A stretch of 64,000 nt of DNA. Source: Lycocorax pyrrhopterus obiensis. Its lineage: Eukaryota > Chordata > Aves > Passeriformes > Paradisaeidae. Below are positions 24,071-38,462 of the stretch, piece after piece. The notes below the pieces were generated by a model that was given only the letters and a program-made list of their open reading frames with translations, was not told where the DNA came from and ran no database searches. Location: NCBI GenBank assembly GCA_014706295.1, contig JACSVZ010000001.1, positions 42,188,383-42,252,382 of the forward strand, written 5' to 3'. The translations under genes were made by a program, and so were the position numbers. How positions within the stretch are numbered: position 1 is the stretch's first letter; every line of letters begins with the position of its first letter.

Positions 24071-27000
24071 TAACCTCTTGTTATAAAGGTCGGTGTTATC
24101 AATGTTTTGTTCTCTTCTTCCAAGGGTCAGAAGCTTCTTGACAGTAGTGCAGCATGGGGAATATCACATGCTATTTTTAAGGAAACAATTTCTCATCCTA
24201 TTTTTTCTATTTTAAACAGAGAAGCAGTGAGATTCACTACTACACTGTTTCTGGAAGGTTGAAATATGTTTACTTAGTAACAGGAACTTTGATTCTGTAG
24301 GACCTCAACTTTGCTTTATGACCTTAAGAATGACTTTTAAAAAATCTGCTTCGTTTTCCTAATCGGGGTTGCCCTTCAGAAACAGAATCAGATTATAAGA
24401 AATAGTAAGCAATATTAAACTCAGTACACTTAAGGGCAAAAATCTATAAACAAATTCTATGAACACCTTGAAAGAAAAGAAATCTAATTGTCTTTAGTTT
24501 ATTCACTTCTACATAGAACAACCATTTCTATGCTTATTTTGTCTTTGAAAAATCTAACTCACCCTTCAGACCATTCCAAATCAGAATGCAATCAGATCAA
24601 ATTTCTATTGATCAAGCCAAATGAATTGTCAGCTTACACAACTTTGACTGCAAGGCTGCCATGGAAAGGAGTAAAAAAATGAATTTCTATACTTAATGAA
24701 GTTTAAATGACAATGAAGAAAAAGCTGAATAGGCTTCAATCAGAAGCAGTAATCCTAAGAGGGCCACCTGATGGTTACATTTAATATGCTAATGCTATTA
24801 CAGTACATGAAATTTTCTATTCTTCCCATAAAGGTCTTGTTAACAGTAATTAAATGTTAAGACATTCACACATGTAAAGAAAAGAGATATAGTGAATTTA
24901 TTATCACTAGAATCAGTGGAAAACTTTTTTTAATTAATATTTGAATAGCAAAAGATTGAATTCTCACTACTCAGGGACAACAAAGCCAATCAGGTCTCTG
25001 TCAAATTGCATGCAATCATACCTTCTTCATTAGAATTGAAAACTTCAATACAAACCACTGGATTTGCTATGCAACAGGTGACAGGAGTTGATGCTATTGA
25101 ACAGATGGCAGGAGTTCATACAAACCCTCACCCCTTCCAAGCCTCAGCAGGTTTTACACCCGAGAGCAGTGAGTGACCTGTGCTACTAACTTTGGAGATC
25201 TGTGCCTCAGCCCCTAGTGCTGGCCATCAGGCAGTCCCTTGACTGGGAGATCGCCTGGGGTTATGTAAGCAGTAGGTCCTAAATGCTGAGAAAGCACTGC
25301 CTTAGTAGCCAAAAAGGTGACCCACCGCAGAGTGCACGCTGCCGTGGGAGGTTGGTCTGCATGAGACAACAAGGCACGACTGTCCTCAGTGTTATAACCC
25401 TGCCTCTTCCTCTCAACCTGTGACAGTTTATGGTTTTCAGTCCTGGAGGTCTCTGGCATTCTGTCAAAATGACAAGGCATCACATTCATGCAAACAGTCT
25501 CCAGTTATACAAAGAATATTTCAATAACCTCTTACAAGTATTTACTTTTTTTTTTAATAGTTGAAGTAAATTCTTTACCAAGAGCAAGCACTGGAATTAC
25601 ACAGCATGGTTTCCAGTAAAGAATAATTGGATTCAGTCCATAAAACTAATTAAGATTGCCACAGCCTCTTTGGGATCCTAATGTTGGTTTTAATACTCGC
25701 TCATAAGATTTCAGAAAACATTCATTTGCAAAGACATTTATTCGCATAGAAAAATGTATATCAGCTAATTTAAACACAGAAAGAAAAATGAGGTCCACTT
25801 ATTACTTAAACTAGGTATAAACTTAAAAGCAAATTCATTCAGTTTAATATTTAATGAAGTCCTAAATCAAAACTGATGGGATGAGAATATAACTAGGAAA
25901 AATAACCCATAAAGTGTGTCAAAGACAGTTGTTTAAAGTCTTGGCCCCAATTGCATAGCATCTACCATTGTACAGAAGTACTTCTCAAATATTTGAAGCG
26001 AAACTCCAAGAAATTATGAAGTTCTAGATAAATACCGTAAATCTTCAAGTTTGCTGTGTATCAGCTCAAAAGCTCAAAATTTCAAATTCTGGTGATAGCA
26101 GACGATTTCATTAAATAATGGATATTGATGCACAGTTTCAAATGTAAAAAGGAGAAGAATATACCATGGGAAAACTGCTGAACATTAACTATATGCTATT
26201 TCTTTATGTATATATTTCACCCTTCTAACTCTTGGCCACAGTGACACAGAGTTTCTATTCTGTGCAGATGGACAACAGGAAGTTTTGGTCCACGGTTAAA
26301 AATGGGTCTGTTGCTTGCTTCCTCAAGCATTTCCAACTTCCAGCATGGTAATAAATACTTGGGAACAGAGAAAAATAAACATAGACTGGTAAATGTTTTG
26401 TGAATCAATAGATAAATTTCATGTAACCCACAGCTTTTAATCAAATACGAACCAGTGTGAGTGACTGCCATCAAAATACAATTTCTTCACCTGACTTCCA
26501 ATCAGTAATGATAATCAAGATCTCATGAAACAGAAATGCCAGTGAGTGCCATTGATCTACTTCTAAAATTATCAGAAATACCCTGTAACTTTATTTACAA
26601 AGAGAGATGAAATATCATTTGTGCAACGATAGGAGAAAAACCCTTCCTCTCCTCCCTTCCCACCCTATCTTATCTTTCAACATTTAAACCTGGAGAAAAA
26701 ACTGTGGTTGCTGTAACTACTGCACAGCTTGCAACCAGAAAAGAAAATGAGATAAAGTATTTGCCAAGATTTTACAGCATATGTTCCTTCCACTCCTGTA
26801 ACAATTTCTGTATTCAATTTTCTCATCTGTTGGCTAGACTCTAATGTCCTACACCTGCAGTTATGCCAGGTATCACTGCCACCTCATGTAGATAAGCAAG
26901 AACTTGGATAAATCTTGAGTGAAAGAAGGTGCATTATGTCATATGCTAATGTCTTCAAAGAGAGCAGCTGAAGAGCAGTTGAACATACTAAGTTTCCTAT

Positions 27001-29339
27001 AATGTATTTCAATCAATTTTTTGTTTCAGGTTCGTAGAGATTTGATGGGAAAGGATTAAGAAACACTAAACCAGCACTTTTAGGTTAGCTGACTAGGAAT
27101 TATGGACCAAGGTGTGAAAGCTGTCTCATTTTAGAGTTGGAGTTAAAATATGACCATTTATAACACAATTTAATAATGATTATTAATAAAAAGCCCAGAG
27201 ACACTGATATGTCTCTTAACATCAAATGCCTTCTTTTTCACCCTTATGAAATATTTTGTAGTACTAGTCCCCATCCATGGAAAACTGGAAGGATTTTAAT
27301 CACCTTCAGTTTTAGCATTTCTATCACTGTAGAACTTGCTTCTGGAAAAATATCACACAAATAGCATTGTGTACAATTTCTAGACAGAGCTTTACAAGAT
27401 TTACTTCAAGAATCTCTAAGCAGAATATATGGAAACAAAAGATTAATTCATCTAGACTGAGGCAGAAAATCTTGCACTACACCTTCCCACTTTTCTAGGG
27501 CAATGAGAACTGCTCACTCTTCATGGAAAACCCAAGCAAAATAATTATTTTCTAATAGCAAGGAGACTGAAAAAGGGAGTACAATTTACAGTGCCAATTT
27601 CTGGAAATATTAAGGTCTCCATATACAGCGTAACAAACTTTGCAAAGGGAGCTGATGGTGAATCTTGTGCCACTTGACATAACCAGTCTCACCCTGATTG
27701 TTGATGTAACACTACTGATGAAGTGGATGATGGGAAAGCCAGCAAGTTCTTGCTTAGGTCTCAGCTTTCAAGTCTGGGAGGAAACGTACATATGGACATT
27801 TTATACAAAACATGATAATTTAGAGGCTAGTGAACTTGTTTTAAAAGAAATATTTTCTTCTGGCTCGAGTCACATATTTGCCGACATGGAGATTTAGCAT
27901 TCCTGTTTGCTTCTGAATCCGGTATTTTGACTGTGTTCCAGTTCCAGTACTAACACAACATTCTTTTAAGTGAAGATGAATGGAGGTAGAAGAGAAGGAC
28001 AACTACAATTTCGCTCTTTAAGTTAATCCAGGCTGCTATAGGTCTTGGAAAAATACTGACTTTGTTTTGTCTTGTGCCTCTGATCTTAGGCCAAACTGAT
28101 CCACACCACAGGAAATACCTAATATATAGACGATTCACTTACTGACAGCAAAAAAATAATGACTTTCTTTTCTTCATAATTTGTCTCACAATTTCCAAGC
28201 CAATGAATGAGACAGTAATTCCCCCCCCCTCCATTTTTAATATTAAGTTTAAATAACAACCTTCTGACCCACATCCTACCCACAAAAAAATTTGGCCTGT
28301 GATTATAACCCATGGGCTACTCAGAAGTATTATGTCAGTCTCCACAAATTGTGATACTTATGACACCACTATGTAATACAAACATTAAAGTCACATTTCC
28401 TTTTATTTTTTTTTTCTCCCCAAAACCCAGGGAAATAGGAAATGCAAAAGAAAACTTCAGTCAGAATGATCAACATTTTGATGTCCTTAGAAAACCCAAC
28501 TGATGATGAAAATAAATTTGAAAAAACCCTGAAGCTGCTGTAGTCAATAACTCAAAATTGGTACAGGAGTTCTTCAGACATCTGAGAGATTTCTTAAACA
28601 GGTTTTGTTAAAAATTCATAAGTAGTTTAAAATAAACACCAAAAAATGTGAAAAATCCCCAAACTTGGAAATTAGACTAATGCAAATAGTGTGTGCTCAG
28701 AGAAATAACTACCTTTCACATTTATAGTAAAATGTGATTTCTCAGAGACTACCTACATAGCATGATGTTCATGAACATTTTCATTATTTGAAGAGCTAAT
28801 ATAACTTCTCCTCAGTTAAATCAATCACTCAGACCAAGCTTTATCTGTGGTAAGTAACATTTAAGTTTTATGTTCAGTTTTTTCTTGAAAAGGGGTCTTA
28901 GAGACAGCAAATAATGAAAAACCACAAGGTCTCACCTACAATCGAGGAATTCCTGAAGCTAACAACAAAACATATGGCTGCAGTTTTTATGTTTAAAAAT
29001 TTCAGTTCATATGGGTAAGAAATGGTTGATTTTTCATATAACAGTCATGAAGCTAAGGTTGTATGGCATTGGCAGTGCTGAAGAGTTTCTGCCTTATCAT
29101 CACATCTGGTTTTATTCTTAAATTATAACCTTAAGATTTAGATCACCTTTTCCCCTTGGTTTTCATGTATATGGGTTTACTTAGTTACAGACCCATGAAA
29201 GTGCTCTCAGCTTCTTGAGCTGTACATTGGTTTGGAAAAAAAAAATCTAGAAGAACTTTTTCTTTGATGCATTCTTTGACTATTAATATCACAAATATCT
29301 GTTGGTGACATCTCTATCACTGATTCCAGAAGCACTTTC
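24071..29339. other. No gene seen; AT-rich unique-looking DNA
   Basis: No exon, RNA gene or transposon recognised. The stretch 24750-24870 holds several TAAT and ATTA cores, including ATATGCTAATG (POU-like) and AGTAATTAAATG. The stretch 25140-25480 is GC-richer than its surroundings and has overlapping open frames on the minus strand, neither recognisable. A C8 run lies near 28220. Confidence 0.55.
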
Positions 29340-29680
29340 TGTTTCTAGAGAAACTCAGGCATGGGGGTAGGAAACGGATCTGGACACCGGGCAGGTGAGG
29401 TGTCCAGAGCACATGACCCTGGCCCATCCTAAGGAGGGCTCTAGCAGGGTGTCATAGCCTGTGCCACAACCTCAGCCTGGAGAAGGGGAGGGCTGGCACA
29501 AGTGTCAACATTCTCAGTGGTTAACACAGTTGCTGAGTGCTGAGCCATAACTACGGCTTGTACTGCCTGCAGCTTTACCAGACAGTATCTATTCACAAAA
29601 GGCACCTTTAGTCCTCATGGCGTGAGCTACACCATGCACCAGCCTCTGTGGGGTAGGAAATAGTCCCTGAACCCGTTTCC
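29340..29680. other. GC-richer patch of unknown origin
   Basis: A block of about 340 bp with markedly higher G+C than the AT-rich flanks. It has no open frame of note and no recognised CR1 or LTR ends. It may be an old, eroded transposon (for example part of an LTR) or unique sequence. Edges are approximate. Confidence 0.3.
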
Positions 29681-32600
29681 TTCTATATGTAGTCTATCCT
29701 ACATTTATTTATCATCTCAGAAGTCTTAATAATAAGTTAATATGAAAAGCAAGTGATTTTACCACTAAGTGAAGAAACTCCCACAATCAGATTACCATAT
29801 ATGTTCTGATAGGAAAACGACATTGATTTTACTGACTGGTATTTGTAACAGGCAGTCAAATGACCCCCTATTGAGGTTACCCAACCCTCGACACTGTAAA
29901 CACATTTCTGGCTTTTAAAGATCCTCAAAGCAGTCTTTTGTATACTTCTACTGCTTGTGTATAGTATCTGAAATTTGGAAGAGATTAGAAAAATGGCTAT
30001 CTTTGGGAAAATCTGTTCAGATTTGACTGAGCTGCAAACAGGGCAATGTTATCATTTGTACTGCTCAGCAGTGGACTTGCTAAACTGCTGTGGTGGACAT
30101 TGTGAACAGTCTGTCTGAATGAAATGTGTTTCAGTCCCACTGAGACTTCTGTTGCCATATATACATATGATTCATGTAACATATAAACCTTATCACAGCA
30201 AGAGCCTGGATGTCTGAACCAAAATTCTCTGCTCTACCGTAACAAGGATATGCACCATAATTTTATCGCATACTGAAACCTTAAGAAAATGCAGCAAATG
30301 CATTGAAATTTACCTCAAAATTTAGTCACAAATGACATTCAATTACTTTGGAAAAATAGATGGATATATGGTAATCCTACAGATATCAGAGTCTATCTTT
30401 TTTTTTTAAGGAAAAGGCAGAACATAATTCTAGTATGTAGGTAATAAAACACTCTTACATTAACATTGGATAAGTAATTTGCTGACTTGCTGATGTGTAT
30501 TGATGCTCAACTTTGAAAAGCCTCTGATTCTTTTTTCTTTGGTATTTAAGTGGGTTTGAGACAAAAGCAAAATCAATCAATTTTGACAGTATCAGTTCTG
30601 AGCCAGATTCTGTTACCCTGGATGCAGGTGGAATGGTGCCTTTTTTAGCAAGTGGTGCAATTGATTTTAACAGTATTAGTTGCCAAATAAGAAGCTCTTC
30701 CAACTAAAGAGAATATCAGAAGTCACCTTCCATAATTGAAAACAAAACAAAAAACCCCAAATTTGATGACTACTAGACATTTCATACATACTGAAATACG
30801 AAATGAAGGCTTTTTAAAAAACATAAATGCTCTTGTGTAAAGAAAAATACACTTTTAAAACATAGCCTTTTAGTCATTTTATTGCTTTTTATTTTGAGCA
30901 CTTCAATAAACATGGATGAAATAACTTTTCGAAAAGCTACAAGAAGAAAAAAAGAAAAGGGAAACCCAAACCCTACAATTTATACTCTTAAATGAGGGTA
31001 CACTTAAAATATACTTCATATGGATCAGCATTTAAAAAAAAAAATAACTTTACTTTTGGCTGGGAAAGTCCCTATTTTTTTTTCTTTTATTCTTCAAAGA
31101 GATATTTCTTGCAGAGGAATGGCTGTCAGTGGTGTTATTACCAAAAATAACATCTCTGTAAACTGGCATCAGAGTGTAAACCAATTAGCACTATGAGATG
31201 CTGTGGAAGTTTAAAACCAAATGTGGCAATAACCATCTGGGTAGACAAAAATATTCTTTTTACCTGAGGGTCCTTGAACATGGCAATAAACATATGGCAG
31301 AGAGAGCTGGGCTTGTTCAGTGCATTTCTAATAAAAATCTAGGTGACAGAAATATGCCATGATAGGTGTCATAGAAACTAGTGTAATGACCTTTCACATC
31401 TGGATGCCTCATTTCTAATTAGGAGTGAATAAGATATAACAAGGTCAGGTGACACTGTCTAACACAGCATATTACTTGTATATGGATGAGGTGTTTTGAT
31501 GAAAAACTTCCAAAGCGTTTTTGCCAGTTATCTTACCTAACTTCATGTGACACCAGACTGTGTCCCCTTGAAAGAGGTTCCAGATGTGAAAGGTCAGAAC
31601 TTTTATCCTGGAGTATGCAGCTTATTCTTTTTCCAGATCTTTGTTATCTCTATATTAATGTCAAATGAAAACCAATTTTTTTCCCTCCACTTTACAACCC
31701 TTTTGAAATGCTGCTTTCAAAACATGACACTTGTACAAGCTGCTTACACCCCTCCAACAGCATGAGCATGTTTCACCAGCCATAACACCAGATGGTCAGA
31801 TCCTGGCTCCCTTACTTTGAGTCTATTTGTGCAGTCAGTCTCACTGAAACAATATTTTGTCATAATCAACTAGCCTACTTCCTGAGTTTATAACCTCGCC
31901 AAAAAATTACAAGGAAAAAAGGGCATTTCTAGACCTTTGCAAATCACCTGAATGGTCTGACCCTCAATAAGAGAAGCACATTCTGCAGCACCACACACTT
32001 AAATTGAGGAGCTTAGCTCTACCTGCTGGACCAAGCTCAAGCATGGTAAGGGAAACAGCTGCTTCTTTGCAAAATTTGACACCCAGGAGTCCAGCCCTGG
32101 CTGTAGGGAGCAGGTTTGGGCTGCCTGAGGCAGCTCCTGGTAGCCAGCACTCATTCCCCACAGAGATGCTGGTGCAGTGGGAGCAGGAGGAGGAATGTCT
32201 GTGAGAGTCCTGATTCTGGGCACCAGAAGGTGATTGCCAGGGGTGCCTGATTTCACGTCATGCACCTTTTCTGGGGTTTTGGGGACATATTGGTGTTTGT
32301 TCTCTTGAGGGAACACAGGTGTTACCAGGAAAGTGCTGCATGAGCTGTTTCCTTTGATTTGGTCTCACCTGCAGCTGTCCAGATTTTATGGATCTCTTGC
32401 ACTGAGAAGTTTCTGAGCAATCTTCAGTCACTTTTTGCTCTGTCAATCAAAAAATAGACAAAAAGAAAAGAAAAAAAAAAGAAGATGCAGAGAGATGGAA
32501 AAGGTGCTTTGAGTAACGTACCAGTTTGCCTTACATGTCACTCAAACAAGGTCATTATTGGCTGAAAATGGTAATTCTTGCTCTTTCCAGGGCACATGTA

Positions 32601-35600
32601 GATTTAAACAAATCAGAATATTGGCGTGCTCAACTCTACCCTACCTCTCATTTTGACTAATTTCTCACATGCTTTTATTACAGTTTAAGATCAAATACAA
32701 GTCACCTTAATACACAGCTGAAAAGTAAATAAATTTTGGCAGCAAAAGCAATAACAGAAGAGGAGAAAGGTGATGTGATATGTTGAAATCCACAGCATGT
32801 TCAGGATAACATGCAAAGGTTCATGGCTTTAGTGAAATCCATCTAGGGAGATATATCAGGAATTTTTCAGGCTCTCCTGGCTACCAGGGCACTGCTGACT
32901 CATATTCAACTTGCCATTGACCACAGAGACTCTTAGCTAGAAGATAAACTCTGGAACTGGGAGCGGCATAAGGCTATCATCTAAGCTAAATAACCTTTTG
33001 TTATAAGTGTACCAGACATCTTCAGGTGACACCAAACCGGAAGAAACAGCTCATGAAGCCTTCCCCTGGTAGCACTTATGTTCCCACTTGAGGACAAACA
33101 GCAAGGAAAATGTAATATATTAAGGAACTCTCTGCATCGTATTTACACACACCTGCAACATTAGAAGTGTAGAACTGGGATACCTCTCTTTTTAGATATT
33201 CAGTTTTATGAGTGAGCTTATGCACACAAATATTGAGTCACTAAGGCAGCTATTTTTAAATAAGTCATGCTTTTTTTTAGGATTTGCTGCTTTTTTTAGG
33301 TCTTCCAATACGAAGTTAAGGCTTTGGAAAAAATACAGACTTGATACATCCTTGTTTCCTTTACATCCCTTGCTGTCACACTTCTGCCTACCTATTTTTA
33401 CTTAATTCCTTTCAACTTTTCACTAGGTAATAGCTGAAATTTGTTTCACAGTTTTACAGGACCAGGGATTATAAATGTGAGGACAGTAAAGTGTCTGGCA
33501 TATCACACACACTGTAAAAATAACAATAACTGCAATAACTAGCATTCTGTGTTGAAATCCTGTTTTATTTCAAGTTCTCAGACAGTGCAAAACTGCATTT
33601 TGTATATTTGCTTTTAACACATCTCAATCTGCATTTCTTCTAAATTTTCAGATTTGAGATGCAATGGTGCTGCTGACATGGTTATCCTTCAAATGAGTCT
33701 GAGAGTCTCACAAGATTCGCCTGCCCTGACTACATAAATACAGATTAGTAAAAAAATAGAAAAAGGCAGATAAGTTCACTGCCCCTGGCTTTGGCAAATG
33801 TGTCCCTTTGGTATGTCTATTAAGAGAAATGTTATCTTTACAAAGCGAACTCGTGTTATAGGCATGCAGCAAAAGATGGAAATACTGTAGGTCAGACTTG
33901 AGCCTCAGTCTGTCGTGAGGCCCAAAGGTCAGTCAGGAGTCAGTTAAAGTTCACCCCTCTATGTCACCGATGCTTTGACCTCTTTCACTTTGTTCTGAGC
34001 AATGGCAGTCACTTCAAGGATTAACCAACAAGGGAAGACTTCTAATTTCACACAGTCAGCACCCCGAGGAGGAGAGGTCATGATCCAGCCACTTTCCCCT
34101 TCCCAGCTCCACCATGTAGGGAAAAAGTGTCCTCAGCTGGTCTCAGACCGCCACCTCTATTATGAAGATTTTCCTTCCGACATAAACGAAATTCAAGAGA
34201 CCAAGCACGATGTTTGCCTTAACTCTTTATTTTTCTGTTAATATTGTCTTCTGCTATATTGCATTGCCTTGCAATTAAATGATCATGATCATGAAGAAGA
34301 TACAAGATGGAGTTAAAAAAAGTCATTCAAAAGCTATAAATGTAAATATAGTCAACAACTGTTCTCTTCTGATGAAGGGAATAATGAAAAGGAAAAAAAA
34401 AGGAAAATTGATAGATGAAGCCTGATGATTTCCTGCAGATTTTAAAAGAATGATGTTAAAAATAAAGTATTTATTTTTCTCATAGATGAAAAACAACACA
34501 GACTTTTCTCTGTGCTTCATGAGACCAGAACAGCAAGTTCTGTGAGTCACAGTGATTCACATAAATCTTTCTCTGTTTCTAATAATGGTTAAAGCTTTCA
34601 AAATGCCACAATCCATTGCATTTGACCACTGCATCAGTTACACTGGAGCACAGTGAAATGTATGCTATGGATTTCAACCCTGAAAATGCATGAATTCTTA
34701 TGCTAACTATTCTGAGCCAGACTGCACTGATCAGAAAAAAAAAAAAAAGAAGCTAGATTATTTGCTTTTCTAACATTTCTTTCATGTAAAGTACCATAAA
34801 ACAACATATAGTATAGTACAAATCCCTGTTACATTATGAAACCGAGAGATGCTCTACAAATTACTGGATTTTTGAAGTTATTTGTGAAAAGGTCATTCAA
34901 AAACCTAGAAGGAACACAAATCCTTGTACCGTATAGCACAAAGATACTTTGCTCCTCAGATGCCTCACAACAGAAGAAAACCCCACTATGTCAAATTACC
35001 TGGTATCAGGTAGTTTGCATTTACAGAAAAACCTCCCCTCTTCTGCAGTGAAGGATGGGTCTAGGGATCTAAAGAGTGAGAATCTGCACCAGGAGAGGAA
35101 GGGAAAATGGAATCCAACTGTAACCCAAACCAAATTCAGAAGTAAAAAAAAAGGGTCTTATCCTCATGAGAGGAACTGCCTTTCATTCCATTTATCTTTA
35201 TCTTCCTCTAAGGAATATAAAACCCATTGCTCCCAAGAGAAAGCTTGTTTTCTTTTTTATTCCTTTTTTTTTTTTAAATGAGCTCTGTAACAATCTATAG
35301 GCTGTGTACATGTAATTCTTTCAGTTTGATGTATTTCAGGAACTTTACAGAACTAATGCAGCAGTATTTCCAGCCAATTGGGATGAAGAAAATGCAAATG
35401 GTTCTTTGCAAAACTGTAGTTCTAGTCCTTGAGCTCCTGCAAGGCTCCACCCTCACTGCAATTGTTATTAAGTTGCTATTAATGGCCTGTCTGTGATGTT
35501 TCTGTCTATGTGGACCAAGAGGGTGATGCACAAGAAAATAAAAAGGGGAGAAAACATTTGAAAATTTCCAATGAAAAATTCTACAAAACCATTCAGAAGC

Positions 35601-37214
35601 TTAACAGTTCTAAATCAAAGTAATTTAGGAATCTAAAACCCATTCAATTTTGACAGATTAAGCTTCAAGTCACTGGAATACTTTTGGAAATTTTATTCAA
35701 TGCCCAAATGCACCAGGCTATTGCTGGATTCTCCTCAGAGCTAGTGGTGAAACACAGCACAAAGAACACAAGTGCTGGGCTTGCCCTTCCTTTGGCTTTT
35801 GGAAGTTCTTGGAGACAGGGATAATAATGCTACACACAGTGCCACCTGTGACTGTAGTAGAAGTCTAACCTGACTTAAATTCAAGAACAAATTTTAACTC
35901 AAATCTGTTCTTACGTATTTTTAAAAATAAAATGATATTTCATGATAAACATTTTAATCAGTATGTCTGATATGTTTCAAATTCCATTTTCCAATTAACA
36001 CTATAAAAAGAGGGAAAAATGCTGTATATGTAAAGAGTAAGGATCCTTATTTTCGGTCACAATAAATATTTCAGATTAATTTTTCCTAATTTAATCCTTT
36101 CTTTTCCCCCTAAATTTTGTTAGTATGCTGCCCCAGCTGACTGTCATCACACGACCTAGTCATGATCACATTTACTTCAGTTGATCAGAAGATGTTGTAC
36201 AGAAAATGGTACACTGCAATGATATTTAGAGATGCCAGACCACTGTAAAGGATATTTTTGAGGTTACCCCCTGTAGAAAGGTAAGTGCCAGATCTGTTCT
36301 GAATTTTCATTTGCATTTTATGTATAAAACCGTTATTTTACATAGTAATAAATTGTCAGCTGCAAGGACTAGCTTTTTATTTGTTTACAGAAATTATACC
36401 ACATATTAAACAAGTTCCTACTCATTTTTACTCCTAATGTGGATGATCAATTTCTCTACATACCTATATTTTTTTCACATTCCTGTCTTACATCATCGGA
36501 GTGCAGAACACTGACATTAAAATCCACTAGCTTCTCCACAGCATACTTTTTGCCTCAGTCAGATTTGTCAACATTACTTTTTGTTTGCACTAAAAATTTG
36601 CATTCGTTTTTCACTGCTGCAAAAAGGTGGATCAGTCAAAATACCTCGAAGAACAGGCTACTGCTATGGTTGTGAAACAGGAATGGCTATTCAGCCCCTA
36701 ACCTGTCTGTAGAGTGTGACAACAAATGTACCCATTAGGGTAACTTCTGATCTTGATGTTTATGCACTGAGACCTGGATGGACAGCAGAACAGTTATAGC
36801 TTACCAGAATGGATTCATATAAATACTTACTGACTTTACTAAATAAAAAATATATGATAGTAAATGCAGTGGTCTCTTTTCAAAAGTGAATTGCATTGGG
36901 CAAAGAATCCAGGCAAGACTTCAGGCTTCAGGCTGGTGTTTGGATTATTTTACCCACAAATAACAAAATTCACACTGAAATCTTAATACATAATGTGCAG
37001 AGAAAAAAAAAGAAAGAAAAGCTCTATTCTCTTTCCAATATATGCATCCCACTCATACTTTGGCATGCCTTATTGATTAATTAACAGTACTCTATGTAGA
37101 GGGTTTTGGTTGATTTATATCCTTTTAGTCATTTAAAGATGCTGTTGTGAATTTGTGCATTCACACAGAGCCTTTATGACTCATGATTTCACCCTGACAA
37201 AGGTCTGGAGAATT
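29681..37214. other. No gene seen; AT-rich unique-looking DNA with GC-richer patches
   Basis: About 7.5 kb without a recognised gene. The patch 31980-32440 is GC-richer, with short overlapping open frames on both strands and no recognised protein. The segment 34002-34241 is an open frame of 79 codons with a fair start context (G at -3, G at +4) and about five CpG sites, unusual for the area, but no similarity that I know. A-runs lie near 34736-34748 and a T-rich run at about 35266-35276. Confidence 0.55.
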
Positions 37215-37400
37215 CAGCAGTTGTACAACACAACACAGAGTAGCTGAGCCTGTAAGAAACTGAGGAGCTCCCTGAGATGCAGAGCCTGAAAGGCCAAGGT
37301 TCAAATCCCACGTGACCACCAGTCTTATGAAATAAAGGTTTTTTTGCCTCTGCCTAACGACTTTTTTATCTTCCTTATAAAATAAAACATCTAAAAAGCT
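37215..37400 (+). repeat. Possible tRNA-derived SINE relic (MIR-like)
   Basis: The stretch has a recognisable B-box-like element (AGGTTCAAATCCCA at about 37298-37311) preceded at about the right distance by an A-box-like GTAGCTGAGCCTG (near 37240). Together they resemble the tRNA-related head of an ancient SINE. Downstream, GCCTCTGCCTAACGAC and CCTTATAAAATAAA loosely recall the MIR tail (CCTCAGTTTCCTCATCTGTAAAATG). The would-be T-arm does not pair well, so it is not an intact tRNA gene. The assignment rests on recall and is tentative. Confidence 0.35.
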
Positions 37401-38462
37401 CACAAGCAGAGAATGTATTGTAAATCTCTCATTCAGGCAGTGGACAGTGAAATTTTGGTTCTTCTGAGTTCAGATTCTGACACAGCAGGGATCTGTGTTA
37501 TTCTTCAAAGTTACAGTTATTCTTCAAAGAAGCCATTCATCCTTTTGGTTTCTATCCCTTACCTTGTGTCATTTCAGCAAAATCTTTGTCAAAATCAGTT
37601 CCGTTAGGGGAAAAGAGGAAAAAGATTCACAAAAAAATTCTCATAATGGAGACACAAAATAGAAATACTTTGTGGAGTGAGCAAAATTTCTTCTCTCACA
37701 AAGCATATTTACTGTATTCGATTAAATGCCATAGCCAGACGGCATTCCTAAAGACCTGTCTTTGGCATTTTTCAAGCATGGAACTCCACCACTGCATGTG
37801 TTGGGTATATTTAGTCCTGCTGTTCCCAGTTTTACTTTTGTAAATAGCACAAAATAGGAAAATTCTCTACTAAAGCTTAGTTTCCTTCACATTTCCATGA
37901 CAGCTTTGAAGTTCCTATGCTTACAAATTCCTTATTGTATTTCTTTACTTCCAGTTGGGGATCAATAAGCACTGGGTAATAATTATTTGCAAAAAATACC
38001 AGAGAATAGCATACAGCAAAAAGAAAAAAAAAAATGAAAAAAAAAGGCAAGGCATAGAGAAGGATAAAAAATTGATAGTGTGCCATCTAAAATGATCAAG
38101 TTGTCAAGGATGACACTGATATAAATTCCCTTGTTATTGCAGATGAACCAGTATAGTACCAGGGGACTGAACATGAGCCAGATTTGATTTGTCAACTTGT
38201 TGCTATTATTTTGACAACATTTCAGCAAAATTGTCACATCTGTCGAAATTCTGTTAGAAAATTAGATGTAGCAAAGAACACCAAGCAGCCTTATTTTCTC
38301 CTACTGGGTGTGCTGGGATTTTCCTTCGGTGAGTCATCAGCAGGCAGCAACAAAGAAGTGTCACAACAATCACACAGATACCATCTGGTTAAGGAAAATG
38401 ATCCAAGAGCAAACATGTATCTTCCTAAACATAAAATTCATCAGCACAAAAAACTATAAACA
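37401..38462. other. No gene seen
   Basis: Unique-looking AT-rich DNA. A 13-nt direct repeat (TTATTCTTCAAAG) occurs twice between 37499 and 37530. A-rich tracts lie at 38020-38046. Confidence 0.55.

Noticed and set aside
37240..37315. tRNA gene
   Set aside because: A- and B-box-like sequence is present, but the T-arm and acceptor stem do not pair; at best a SINE relic.
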